Assembly: GCF_000002235.5 (NCBI RefSeq)
Contig: NW_022145612.1
Span: forward strand, 22,369,147-22,433,146
Direction: 5' to 3'
DNA length: 64,000 bases
From: Strongylocentrotus purpuratus
Lineage: Eukaryota; Echinodermata; Echinoidea; Camarodonta; Strongylocentrotidae
In this document: piece by piece, positions 35,282-46,300 of the stretch
Position numbering within the stretch: position 1 is the first letter of the stretch
How the letters are laid out: every line of letters starts with the position of its first letter
The notes under the pieces: generated by a model
Databases searched by the model: none
The model's input: the letters and a program-made list of their open reading frames with translations, nothing else
What the model was told of the DNA's origin: nothing
Translations under genes and position numbers: made by a program

Positions 35282-38200
35282 GTAAGTCTCTTTCAAAGTC
35301 ACCTTTGATATTCATACTGCAAAAACATAATAAAAATACATAGAAGAAAATGAATATATATTATATAAGCAGTGAATTTGGAAAACTTTGACTATAAACA
35401 AATGTAAAACAAATGAAGAAAAACAAATATCAGAGATTACATTGACTATTGAAGCTCTCTAGATATCAAGAGGTAAGACTAAGATGATGATTCTTTTGTG
35501 ATGTAGAGCTGTGTGAAGCATATTGTTAGTCATTTGAAAGAATATTGTTTCTCAAGAAATGTTTGCTATATCTCACTGTATCCTGCTTGTAGTAAGTCAT
35601 AATTCAAATTTTCAAAAAAACAAAACCAAGTATCACTTGGATGATTAGATATCAGAGTGATGATGGTCTCTGTCCTGCGAATGTAGAAAAACAAGAATGT
35701 CCCATGTATTTTGATCTACATCAAAAGATTACGGCAATCAATGTGTAGGAATTGTATTTATTATTATTGATTATAAGGTATATGCAGTATATGTATTAAA
35801 TTCTGTATCATTGTGTTTTTGTTTTTTCTTACAGAATAACCATGGACTTCCCAAGTACTACACTCTTGCCTTGATAAGCAAGTGCGTAAATGAAGAAGAT
35901 GCAACCGTATTGTCTACATTACTTGGTGTTTCAGAAACGACTTCCAAGTTATCTGGGACAAAGATTAGTCTCTGGTTATTCATGTAAGTATCCTATCCCT
36001 ATGTAAACTGTATTATTGGCGGTTTAAAGCCGGAAGGGATTTAATTCTGTGTTAAAGTGTAGGAGTAAATGCACTTCTTGCTCCATACAGATGTAATGTA
36101 TGAAAACCGCAGATATTTAATGTGTTATAAGAATATAACTTGAGCTATGTATAAATGGCATATGCAGTAAAAAGCATTCTAATCATAATTATAATTTCCA
36201 TCAAATTATCAGATTTTGATGCTTTTTAATTGTTTGATAGTGCATTGACATGTCCCTCCTCCCATCTTAGAATAGGTTAAGATTTAGTAAAACATTTTGT
36301 CATTACTTCTTGGGGAAAAGGCTGTTAATTGTGTGTATAAGTTGCACAAGCTTTGCTGGAAATGAAACAGTAGTGAACTGTCATTATCCTTTTGATGTTA
36401 ACATCTGATATTTATGTTTTTGCATCCTATTCAGCCTTGGTCTTCTTATGTTCAGTCATATCATGCTCCTATGTGGTGTCTGTCATCCAACATTACTTTG
36501 GGATGCTGTGGACGCTTTCAACATTCCAAACATCCTCATGTACACTGTTGTCATGACAACTTTGTTTCTCAGTCTGCTGTGGCAAGTGGGTGTCGTATGG
36601 CAGGTACAGAAATATTAATCGCTTGAGTGTAAACTTCACAAAATAATTTGTGTGTTACAAAAAGACTTTGATGCCTTAAATTGGTCTGGGGGGGGGGGGG
36701 GGTGGAAGAAAAAAAATAATATGTCACTTCCAGGAATTGTTTAGACATGATGTATTAAAGGAGATGTCATGTGATGGAATTCTCATTTGTTAAAGATTGT
36801 ATCATGGAATATGAGACATTTACTCATATTATTAACATGAAACATTAAGTTTATAATCTATCAATCATATTGTCACTAAAAATAGGTATTACATGAAGTT
36901 TTCACTGTTTTGACCATTTTTAGTGTTCAAAGTGTTCAAAGTTTTTTAAGGATTTTATTTTTGAACTAGAAAGACGTGTTTCCACAACATGAGTAATGAA
37001 ATAATTTGCTCCCCCCCCCCCCTTCGTTTAAAATGAATTTGAATTTAAGGAAAATTATTGTTTGTACTGTAGTAGAAATATTTGACCTTATTAGAGTAAC
37101 TTTTTCAAAGCTGATGTGGTCCAAACTTTTGTAATCATTAGGTTGCAATTTTTATGCCTGTTTTCAGCATCACTTTCTGTGTCTTATCTCAATAAGTATT
37201 TCAGGTTGTGGAGGGAAAATCGTCATCAGGAGCAGAGTGTGTCTCAGTTTTTATCCGTCCATAAGTCTTTTGGTAATTTCCTGAAGAAGTCTGTGCTATA
37301 TGTTCAAGAAGTGGAAGTCATTTTAAGAGGTTATACAATGTAAGTATCACAAGAGAATCAGTGATCAGTGTACTATCTTTATCTATATAAAGAGCCTGAT
37401 AAATCTTATTAAATTAGCGATCCTCACCTACTGGGGATTTTCAGTACAAATTTTATTGTCAATCAAAGAAAGTCAGAAAATGATAAGAAACTACCCAGAC
37501 ATGTCAGCTCAGTGTAAACATTAGTAAACACTTCAGCCTTAAAAGTATTTATTTATGAGCACCGACATAATGTACTATTTTAGTAGATATTGAATTAAGT
37601 CAACATATTTGGGATTGCAGTTCTCTGTTTCTAAGACTATTTTGTTTCAAACAATATTAATCTCATTTTAATGACCTGTCTAACAGTGTAAAAGACACTG
37701 CATGTCTGTAATTCATTGGGAAATTTAAAAAAATGTGCTCCTCTCCTAATTTAGGATGACACCATTCACCCCCATATCTCACCTGGAGAGGGGTAGCCAA
37801 ACACAACTTCAATGCCCTGCCCTTAGACAGGCTATCTTCCAGGCTGCTAGAAACCAATTTCTGTCTCTGAGGCAAGCCATGCTGTCAACCATAGCTGATA
37901 GTCCACTAAGAGATGAAGAACAGAGAGACTTAGAAGACGTCTATCTCGCTACCACAGATCTACAACACTTGGCAGGGGAACTGTCAATTTTAACTGATGT
38001 AAGAAAAAAATCAAAGCTTTTCTTGAGTTCAGATTATATGACTAAATTTTGAGAGGAACTGGCCTAAAGTAATTCTGAAGTTTTGATTAGGCAGTAGATT
38101 GGTGAACACCCGTGAGATATGAAGAAAAAAAAACTTGCTGAAAATCAAATTCACATATTCAAGCACAACACACATTTGCACATGTGGGACTGAGTATTCT

Positions 38201-41200
38201 ATTGCTCGAGTCTTGGTTGGGACAACTGGGTTACTTATCTATTTCCTTATCTGTCCTTGCTCATTACCCAGATTATTCATGTAATACTCTGTATGGTATC
38301 TATTTGTAGTCTTAAAGATCAATGTGTGTTTGGTTTGAGTTTGTTAAATTTCTAGTCATTTTTTAGAACTCAAGCATGAATTATTTTTATGTGGTGTATG
38401 TTGCCAGAATTTAATAACCTCCATATATTCAGGTTTTTATTTTAAGAGGTTTGAGAAATTTATGTATTCTCAATGAAAAAATTATTTATGCTTAGATGTT
38501 CACCTCAAATGTGTTGAGTGATGGAACATTTACAATCAAGTTACATGTAAATCCTATAATCTACCATTCATTTCTTGCTCTTTTCAGGACTCTACAGGAC
38601 CATACCCCACCTCTTATTTGAAGGTAAATATCATTAGTCTGAAATATTTTCATTACATGTGTACGAGTGTAGAGTAGAGTTCTTTTGAAATGTGCTATCT
38701 TTTTCATGTATAATTGTAGTTTGTAATGAGTAGATATCACAGTTTTGGTATTAGTAGAATACAATTATAGATACAAAACAAACTAGCAAACACAATTGAA
38801 GAAAAAAAATGATCTTGCAGCAAAATTAAAAAAATCATTCTTTCTGCTCATAGTTACCATGAACAAAAGGATACATCAAGAAATAAGTTTATTATATATC
38901 TGACCAAATTGTTGATATTCAAGTAAGTTCTCTGTAAATTCAATGTGAATTAATAGGTGGACAATAATCTATATTTCTGTCTGTTTTTCTTGTAGGCTAT
39001 ATCCAACTTATACAGTGATCAGTTATCTGAGTTTATCAGAAGACATCTCATGTGTCTAAAGTCTGATCTATTAGCCGATTCTGCAGGTATGTCCACGCAT
39101 TTTTTAAATTTTTTTTATTGTAGTGGAGTTGTTTGCTTGAATACCATGGTTATCATTTTGAAAGACAAGAACTTTTTCCAGAAAGAAAAAAGAGTTCTCC
39201 AGATGTACCTTGTTACACGATATAGACGTGTGAAATAGATATTCAGTTCGTAAGGATGGTCTGGAAACTTTACTTATGTTTTCAAAAAGTATTTCAAATA
39301 GTGCTATGCCATGAACTGTAGATGAAGTAGTAACAACTTCTGATTTTTGTGTGTGTGTGAAATTAGAATCAGAATATATTGAACTTTTAAGGGCCTGAGT
39401 CAAGAGCCGTATGTATCTGAGAGAAGTTGGTATTCAGTATGTCTAACTTCAGACTCAAGATATATGATATCAAAAGATAGATATAGCACAAGTGAGTGTG
39501 GTTTGAACACAGCTACCGTAAATCTCTGTGTATAAGACGCACCTGTGTATAAGACGCACCCCCTGTAGATACTAATTTTGGCAGCAAGCCAGGTCCGTGT
39601 TAAAAAACCCACGCGGAAGGACTTTCATTTAACTGCGAGGTGCAGTTGAATGTGTAAGATCATTAATGTAAATTAAAAAACAGTAGAGGACCTAGGATAG
39701 AACCTTATGGTAAGCCGTGTGTAATAGAAGAAAAATTGGAGGAATTATATAGTATTAATGACTACTTTGAGAAAAACAACTATTTCTCAAATATTAAAGC
39801 AGTCATTAATACTTTTATATGCCAAAAAAATTATGACACCACCTTGGCCTTTCTCTAGTTTATCTGCACGGTTGTTTTTTATGAGTGTTTCTTTGAGAGT
39901 AGACTAGATCTAGATTCTAGTCTAAGCAAGATATTTTTACAATTTTAGGGGTGGGCCTGCGCTTTCATATGTACCTCACTTATTGAGTATCACCTTCAGG
40001 ATCACGAGCAATATTAGTTTGAATCCTCTGGTAATTAAAACATCGACCAATCTAGCATGATCGAGTGCGCAATGGCCAATGGAAATGCATAGGGATGTGT
40101 GTAATCTCTACGGGAAGGATCTGCATCTATCCGTGACGTACAAATCACTACAATCACCAGCATCTGGTTGTCACGTAGACTCTACTAGAATCTAGGTCTA
40201 GGCCTACTGAAAACAAATTATAGAAGATTTCACGTACCCTTTTCGGTGTTCTTGCTGTCAGCATGTCTCGCATTTGATCCTCATCCAGAAGTTGAAATCT
40301 TGGGAGAGTTTCTACAGCCATTTTTGCCTTGTTTGAATCAAGATATATTGCCGTACTAAAAATGCCGACCAATTCTTCGCACACGTACGGTATCCACGAT
40401 CGCTCAAACCATTTTTTAACATGTAAACCTATGGGTAACCATGGTTACTGAGATTTTAGAACTATTTTCCCTGTAACCATGGTAACTGGGATTTTAGAAC
40501 TATTTTTTTGAACTATTACATGGGTTTGGAATTTTACCGGGAATTTTACAGGAATAGTTAAAGTTTATGAATGCAATTTCGACCAATCAGATGGCTGGAT
40601 TTCTTAAGTGAGGTATATAATTGTTATTATAAACTACCGGTACATATTGAGATCTATCTAAAGATTTCTTTCAAACCAAGATGACGGAAAAATTTGAGTG
40701 TTGTTCTAGTTTCCGAGTGGTGAGTCAACACACCAATTACTGAGCTTTTTTTTTTGTACCTGTGTATAAGACGCACCCCCAGACTTTGAATTTTTTTTGG
40801 TGGCAAAACTGTGCGTCTTATACACAAAGATTTACGGTAACTCTTGTCATTCTTTGCATTGCCCATAGATGCAACCTCAAGCTCGCATTCACTACTTGAC
40901 GCTAAGAGGAGGTTAGCTGAGCAAGATCTTACCACCCTGAAGAGCTCGTACAAGATTCATCAGCCAATGACACCCCTCCAATCGGGCGTTGATCCCGAGG
41001 TCAAGATGCGTGGGACGGAAGAGATTTGGGGGCCCTCCGATGTCCTTCCTTCTGCAACTCGAGCTCTGAGATTGCATCTAGATGTCACTATGAAAAGGTA
41101 GAAGATTGATGACTTTTGTTCTTTTGCATAGGCTGATCAGGTGTCTGTCACATTGATGACGATGATAATCTTTTTATGTACTTGACAGCTAAGAAAGCAA

Positions 41201-44200
41201 GTATATACCATGTGAGTCAAAAAAAGTTTACACCTAGAAAATTGCTAATTATCTTTAAAATCATCTATGAACAGTAAATTATTATACATCTTATGAAAAA
41301 GTGTTTTATCCCAAATCATTTGGTATCATTTTTGTGTGGTATGTGTTCACGCTTGGATGAACAGGTGGCATTGTTTGCGAGAGTGCAAAAATTGACTTGC
41401 ACCAAAGTGATGCCTACAGTATCTATTATGTTGGGATTAGCGGAGTGAGAGAATGAATTGAATGTTTTTTGCAAAGGGCAAAGTCACACACACCCACACA
41501 CATGCGCACAAATATTTGTTGATATTTGATAGTCGATATTTGATATGTGTAGCATGATTAATTTTGTTAGGGATGTTATTTGGATCTGCAAAGACCAAAT
41601 TAATAAAATCCCAATTGTTTTATTCAAACATCACATAGGCAACTTTGGCGCAAGTCGATTTTTGCAATCTCGCAAATAATGTCTGCTGTTCATCCAAGCG
41701 TGAACACATACCACACAAAAATGGTACCAAATGATTTGGGTAAGACACTCTTTCATAAGACATATAACGATTTAATGTTCATCGATGATTTTTTAAATAG
41801 TTATCAATTTTCTAGGTGTAAACTTTTTTTTGACTCACACTGTATAGGCTTTCAGATAAAACTTGACGATCTATTGTCTTTAAGTCTGATTTTAAGGGGG
41901 CAAGTGCATCAACTTGTTTTTGAACCTGTGACCTTCCCCTACTAGACTTCTGCTCTCCCACTGAACCATCATGCCCCCTACATAATGTATCAAGTGAGGT
42001 ATTTCATTATTTGATGTAGTAATAGAAATAGGCAACTATGATATGTTATCTCTCTGTAGATGTTGATTGTAACAGATCAAATGATACTATATCATGTTGG
42101 AAAGTACATTCTTGTAGATTTCTTTTAATAGATGTAGTGAGTGTCTTTGAAAACAACTGCTCAGTGTGAAAACAAAAAACCAAATAAGAAAGAAAGAAAC
42201 ATTCTGTACCACTTTAGACCCTTCAGCTTAACCAAACATAATTGCAATATGAGCTCAATAAACATGCACTTTGCTATCCTTCCAGTGCAATGCAGTTAGA
42301 AATGGGAACACGTAAGGAGGATGGCAAGTCCGACCTGGGGGACCCAGAGATACATGATCTTGAAGAGTTACTTTCAGAGGTCAAAGGTCATTTGGAGGCG
42401 TGCCAAACTTGTGTACATGAAGCCGAGACAGCCCTTGCCAAACTAACAGGTCGAGTGGAGCCAGCAAAGCTCAAAGAACCTGGTAAGATTTGATTGCTTA
42501 CTTTAATGAAAATAAATAAAATACTACAAAAATATGAGAGTGTTTTATATGGTCCCTAGATGGGGCCCATGTATTGTAATAATGTAATATAGATAAAGTG
42601 GCAGATATGCTTATGCAATATGGTCTTTTCCTTTTTGAAGAAAAAATAATTTGATGGAATATTTGGAGTAGTTTTGTTCTCTATTGCTAACTTTCAAAAT
42701 GCATTCAGGAAAACAAACTATATCTCTTAGCTCTATGAATGTTACAGCACACAGCCCTCCCTCAAAATTTACTACATACCTGGTAAATAGAAATCAGTAG
42801 AAAGGGGAAAAATATGAAATTCTGGTATATGCCATGCAATTTCCTTTTGTTGTGATAGAACAATTTTAAAAAGTATCAATGTTTCCCTTCATTGTGTAAT
42901 TATTATACAAAATAAGCTGTTTTTAGAATGTGCATTACAGTAATCTGAATGAATTTCAAGAGTTATGTGGTATTATGTATTTTAACATTTAGATGCATTT
43001 TTCTCACCATTCTTCCTTCTATCTCTCCTCACTTTCTCCTCTTCCTTGTCTTCTTCTTGGCTTGATCTCTTCAGTAATGAGCAAGCCAGAGACTGGGCAA
43101 TTGAAAGCTGACATACCAACACCCCAGCATCTAGACTTCATATCACCCAAGGACTCGGATATTGACTTCATTGAAGAGGAGGTGAGCATGATCTTTGTTC
43201 CTTTTGTAATTACCGGTAATTACTGCTCAATCAGTACTTCACCATGGTTACAGCTATACATAACATCTCTCATAAGTATACTCTGCTTCTCCTTTCCTAT
43301 TACAGTTAGCTTGACAACTTGATTGAACACAGTGATAGAGATCTAATGAAAAGCAAATCAGTTTAATACACAAAACTTTCTGTTAATGGTGCATTGTTCC
43401 GTAGACTGGTTTATTTATGTCTAAGTAGATATTACCGGTAGTAAAAAATGACTTGAGTGCTGTCCGTATATCTTTATCTAAATAGCTTTATTTTTGTATC
43501 ATTCATTTCCCACTTTTTCTCCATCTCTTTTCTTGTATCTGCCTACACTTATGTCCCAACAAATTACTTTCTTGTACTCTGCCTTTTTTTCATTTTGATA
43601 TTTATTCTTCTCTCCTCCCCGTGACCTATATATCTCCATCCTGCAGGTGTTTGAGGCTTACATTGATCCAGAGAGAGATGATAACATACCAGATTACAGC
43701 ATGGAGGATTTGATTGAAGAAAGGGTAAGCTACTCTTGTGTATGATCCAAATGATATCTATTATTAAAGTTGAATTAATCATTCATTATGTCATTATACT
43801 ATTAAACTGTCCCTTGATAATATATATTGCATATAAATTCAACCATTGAAATGTATCAGTTTTTGTTACAAAACAGAGGAGAATTACCCCAATAAATTGT
43901 TTCTTTTCTCCAGTGAATTGTCTTGTCAAAGATTTAGAAACAATATTCCCCATGTACACAAATCATAAGTTCAAATTCTGGGTGTTGTTTACACTGTGTA
44001 AAACAAGGGAAAACCCTGGTTGAGTGGTCCACATGCATATCCCTTGTCAGTTATACTGGGAGGAAAGACCTGAGTGTCACACTGGTTCAGTTGACTTTTC
44101 CCCTTCCTGGCACAATTGATGTCAAAATTTAATAACATTAAAGCTATAACATATCTCTTGTTTCATTTAACTCTCTTTATTTTTGTCTTCTTCCAGAGAA

Positions 44201-45101
44201 AGAAGAAGCAAGATTCTGAAGATGCTAAACACATGCTGATGGAACTCAACTCGGTGCTGACCAAAAGAGAAGGGGAAAAAGAGAAGATGAGAAGGGAGAG
44301 GAGAAGAATGAAGGAAGGAGGTGATTTAGTCAAAGAAACAGAAACACTTGGTGAACTGAGTGAAGGAGCGGTAGATAGTACGAATGACGACAAGACAATT
44401 GGAGATGGAAAGACAAACATCCCTGTAACTTGTGATGGTTCGTTGAGTGAGTTAGAGAGCGGTTTAACTGATTTAGACCATGAACGGACATTATCCCATG
44501 AACATCATGAGCACAATGAGAGGCATATAGGTAAAGCCAACCCTCAACAACTATCAAATGATATCAATTGTACCGAGGACTCCTCATCTGAAACAAAATT
44601 ACTAGAAGTCGCCGACAATAGGGACGATGAAAATATGATGACCAAAGAAGTGATGACCAAGTTCTTCGCCATCAAATGTCACAGATTGGTTGCCAGGGTG
44701 TTGGTTCTTCTGGAAGTGGTGAAGGATATGATGCCTCAGGTATTGGAAGGAGTACAGAGACAACAATAAGAAGGCCAGTTCCAAAGCCAAGAAAAAACAT
44801 CGGCAAAAGACTCAATCCTTCAAGCGATGGAAACGTGGCACCTCTTGGATCGGACTCCATTGCAGCTTCCCATGAAAGTGGCCAAGCTTCTCTTGTAACG
44901 TCTGACCAGAACTATTGTGATCCTGAAGAGAAGAAGAGTTTGGACTCTAAAGGACATGGTTCAGAGAGTGGAGATAGAGAGGGGGTGTGTCAATGGAGAC
45001 AGCAGCCCATGGCTATACCATTCATGCAAGGGTTAGCAGCAGAAGCTGTCAGGATATCAAGAGAAAGGCAATCACTGGCCGAAGATACATTTGGAGACTG
45101 A
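35213..45101 (+). CDS. VEZT: Vezatin-like adherens-junction membrane protein, 12 exons, 5' end missing
   Basis: Vezatin is a two-pass membrane protein of adherens junctions that links cadherin-catenin complexes with myosin VIIA. Exons: 35213-35281, 35835-35983, 36435-36603, 37168-37339, 37755-37998, 38588-38623, 38996-39086, 40869-41097, 42286-42482, 43075-43181, 43647-43724 and 44197-45101. Similarity visible: a hydrophobic pair of helices (SLWLFI, LGLLMFSHIMLL and ILMYTVVMTTLFLSLLW), RLWRENR, QEVEVILRGYTM, ALRQAIFQAARNQFLSLRQA, SEFIRRHLMCL, ATRALRLHLDV, VFEAYIDPE, the coiled KHMLMELNSVL segment, and the C-terminal GLAAEAVRI with DTFGD before the stop. Phases join cleanly except between exons 3 and 4 and once inside the last exon. 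The human protein starts upstream of the first visible exon; that part is absent or unrecognised, so the satellite may lie in its first intron. Identification is strong from several ordered blocks. Confidence 0.9.
35835..35983 (+). CDS. VEZT: Vezatin exon b
   Basis: Acceptor TTTCTTACAG, donor CAT|GTAAGT. It reads NNHGLPKYYTLALISKCVNE and ends in KISLWLF, the start of the first membrane helix. Ends in phase 2, which continues correctly into exon c as Ile-Leu-Gly-Leu. Confidence 0.75.
36435..36603 (+). CDS. VEZT: Vezatin exon c (membrane helices)
   Basis: Acceptor TCCTATTCAG. It encodes LGLLMFSHIMLLCGV, a short loop HPTLLWDAVDAFNIPN, and ILMYTVVMTTLFLSLLWQ, matching the paired membrane segment of vezatin. 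Donor CAG|GTACAG at 36604 leaves phase 0, but exon d needs phase 1. A weaker donor, GTGG|GTGTCG at 36590, would restore the frame by ending the exon at 36589; a one-base consensus error is the other option. Confidence 0.7.
37168..37339 (+). CDS. VEZT: Vezatin exon d
   Basis: Acceptor CTGTTTTCAG, donor AAT|GTAAGT. It encodes SLSVSYLNKYFRLWRENRHQ and later KKSVLYVQEVEVILRGYT, which parallels the RLWR and QETEVISRGFT blocks of human vezatin. A second AG at 37203 (TATTTCAG) is an alternative acceptor but removes conserved residues. Confidence 0.85.
37755..37998 (+). CDS. VEZT: Vezatin exon e
   Basis: Acceptor CTAATTTAG, donor GAT|GTAAGA. It encodes PALRQAIFQAARNQFLSLRQ, then DLEDVYLATTDLQHLAGELS, parallel to the GLRKAVYRTLRANFQAAR region of the family. 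Phase 2 in, phase 0 out. Confidence 0.88.
38588..38623 (+). CDS. VEZT: Vezatin exon f (12-codon microexon)
   Basis: Acceptor CTCTTTTCAG, donor AAG|GTAAAT, 36 bp in phase 0 encoding DSTGPYPTSYLK. Skipping it would keep the frame, so it may be alternatively spliced. No strong similarity by itself. Confidence 0.65.
38996..39086 (+). CDS. VEZT: Vezatin exon g
   Basis: Acceptor TTTCTTGTAG, donor CAG|GTATGT. It encodes AISNLYSDQLSEFIRRHLMC followed by LKSDLLADSA; the SEFIRRH block parallels SEFFRRL of human vezatin. Phase 0 in, phase 1 out. Confidence 0.82.
39516..40837. mobile_element. 1.3-kb TIR transposon in a vezatin intron
   Basis: Left end CCGTAAATCTCTGTGTATAA and right end TTATACACAAAGATTTACGG are inverted copies, each flanked outside by TA (39514-39515 and 40838-40839). 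Just inside, TATAAGACGCACC is repeated at both ends. The element carries a small minus-strand coding block (see 40238-40321). The right end is about 30 bp from the acceptor of vezatin exon h. The superfamily was not assigned. Confidence 0.75.
40238..40321 (-). CDS. Putative first exon carried inside the TIR transposon
   Basis: On the minus strand an ATG at 40321 opens MAVETLPRFQLLDEDQMRDM and LTARTPKR, followed directly by a good donor (AAAAGG|GTACGT). The RF-x-LxEDQ...L...K pattern recalls the short N-terminal exon of Crypton or KCTD1-like proteins common in marine invertebrates, but no downstream exon is seen inside the element. It could be a captured gene end or a transposase fragment. Confidence 0.35.
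40869..41097 (+). CDS. VEZT: Vezatin exon h
   Basis: Acceptor TTGCCCATAG, donor AAAAG|GTAGAA. It encodes a helical segment (LLDAKRRLAEQDLTTLKSSY) and ends with ATRALRLHLDVTMK, parallel to AVRSLQLHLKAL of human vezatin. A transposon terminus lies only about 30 bp upstream. Confidence 0.82.
41208..41842. mobile_element. Tc1/mariner-like MITE in a vezatin intron
   Basis: The right end reads AGTCAAAAAAAAGTTTACAC on the minus strand, within CAGTGTGAGTC...CTAGAAAATTG. The left end at 41208 is the same with two changes (CCATGTGAGTC). Both are flanked by TA. The inverted arms extend about 190 bp, sharing the GTTCACGCTTGGATGAACAG and CAAATCATTTGGTA blocks. No transposase. TA duplication and CAGT termini fit Tc1/mariner. 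Confidence 0.75.
42286..42482 (+). CDS. VEZT: Vezatin exon i
   Basis: Acceptor ATCCTTCCAG, donor CCTG|GTAAGA. It joins as Ser-Ala-Met-Gln-Leu-Glu and contains the acidic helix HDLEELLSEVKGHLEACQTC followed by VHEAETALAKL. It fits the conserved helical region following the LHL block. Confidence 0.75.
43075..43181 (+). CDS. VEZT: Vezatin exon j
   Basis: Acceptor GATCTCTTCAG, donor GAG|GTGAGC. It encodes VMSKPETGQLKADIPTPQHL and DSDIDFIEEE, an acidic linker at the position of the acidic segment of human vezatin. Phase 1 in, phase 0 out. Confidence 0.75.
43647..43724 (+). CDS. VEZT: Vezatin exon k
   Basis: Acceptor ATCCTGCAG, donor AGG|GTAAGC, 26 codons in phase 0. VFEAYIDPERDDNIPDYSME parallels the ELEAYVDDID block of human vezatin. 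Confidence 0.85.
44197..45101 (+). CDS. VEZT: Vezatin last exon, with one frame break
   Basis: Acceptor TCTTCTTCCAG. It starts with a basic coiled segment (RKKKQDSEDAKHMLMELNSV) followed by a long polar, probably disordered region. The frame closes at 44769. The next frame carries SQIGCQGVGSSGSGEGYD and RRPVPKPRKN, then the conserved C-terminal GLAAEAVRISRERQS and DTFGD with TGA at 45099-45101. One missing base between about 44640 and 44770 would restore a single frame. Without it the protein would lose the conserved C-terminus. Confidence 0.85.
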
Positions 45102-45687
45102 ACGTTCTGTCCTCTTGCCATGGATGATCATTGACTTGATTTCTTAATTCAATCAATAAGTTATTGATTGGTTAAATCTGTTTGATCTTGGTTCAACTTG
45201 ATGCGATTTGATGTTACATCACAACCTCAGCTCTCAATGCTTTATAAGATGAATACACTCGGGAATCCCCCAAAACTTCATTTTGACAGTTTCTATAAGT
45301 TATTATATAATTACGCCCCCATGCAAACTCAAAGTTTTCAAAGTTGTAATTAGATTTTGTTCTTGTCATATAGCATAGATTTTATTTTACCCCTCCCTAA
45401 TTCACCCCCTTTTCTTTCTCTCTCTCTTTATCTCTCTCTCTTGATCTTTTGAATGGTCTGTGTTTTAGACCAGAGAACTTTTAAAGAGCTAAATTACTTT
45501 AATTTTTTTAGAGTATGTGCAGCTCACCAAATCTTTGGGGGATGTAGGTCCTATCATGAAGTGGTAATGAAAATGACAGTTATAAAAAGTATTCAATGTA
45601 GATGGTAATGAGTAATATTTATGTTTCCTGCATTTTCTTGCCATTTTGCATATTGTCTGTGAGAGTAATGTTGGTGTCCGCACCTGA

Positions 45688-45693
45688 AATAAA
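45688..45693 (+). terminator. VEZT: Candidate vezatin polyadenylation signal
   Basis: AATAAA lies 587 bp after the vezatin stop and just before a TTAA-flanked MITE. It is the first canonical hexamer seen downstream of the stop. Use is inferred. Confidence 0.5.
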
Positions 45694-45746
45694 AACTTTT
45701 AATGTATTCAAGAGAATATGGAGATTTATTGCTTGCTTGATTTTAA

Positions 45747-46296
45747 AGGGGAAGTTCACCCTGATATAAAGTTGGTTTTAATAGAAGCAGAAAAATGAGA
45801 GAAACAGGTCAGTGAATGTTTGAGCAAAAACCAATTAAAAATAAGAAAGTACCGGTAATAAATATTTGAGGTGCAATCAATGAGACACAAATTGGCAACT
45901 CTGTGGCGTATCTTGCGAGGTCACCTCCCATTTACCCTGTACTAAAAAACTTTTAAAATGTGTATTTACTATTAAGAAAATTTGTAATTATACCTTCACC
46001 CTAAATATTCTTTTTGCAAATGTGTTTTTGTAAGACCCCCGTCAAGTCATCAATAACTTATAAAATGAGAAGAACAACAACAATTCTGTACAGAGCAAAT
46101 TTGAGTAGAGCACGTCTCAATGTTGCCAATTTGTGTTTTACTGACCACAACTTCAAAAATTCATAAATTTCCTAATTTTTGATAGAATATTGATCAAATT
46201 CTTGCAAATTTGTTTTTCTCAATTTTCTGCTAAGGATAAAACCAAGATAAAACCAGGACGGACTTCCCCAAGATAATACCAGGACGGACTTCCCCT
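45747..46296. mobile_element. TTAA-flanked MITE, 550 bp
   Basis: AGGGGAAGT at the left and ACTTCCCCT at the right form short terminal inverted repeats, both flanked outside by TTAA (45743-45746 and 46297-46300). A near copy of the right end (GGACGGACTTCCCC) occurs about 30 bp inside. TTAA targets are typical of piggyBac and Kolobok elements. No transposase. Confidence 0.7.
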
Positions 46297-46300
46297 TTAA

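Noticed and set aside
36414..36626. Cys/His-rich frame overlapping vezatin exon c
   Set aside because: The overlapping frame gives the membrane helices and joins in phase with exon b, so this is a shadow frame.
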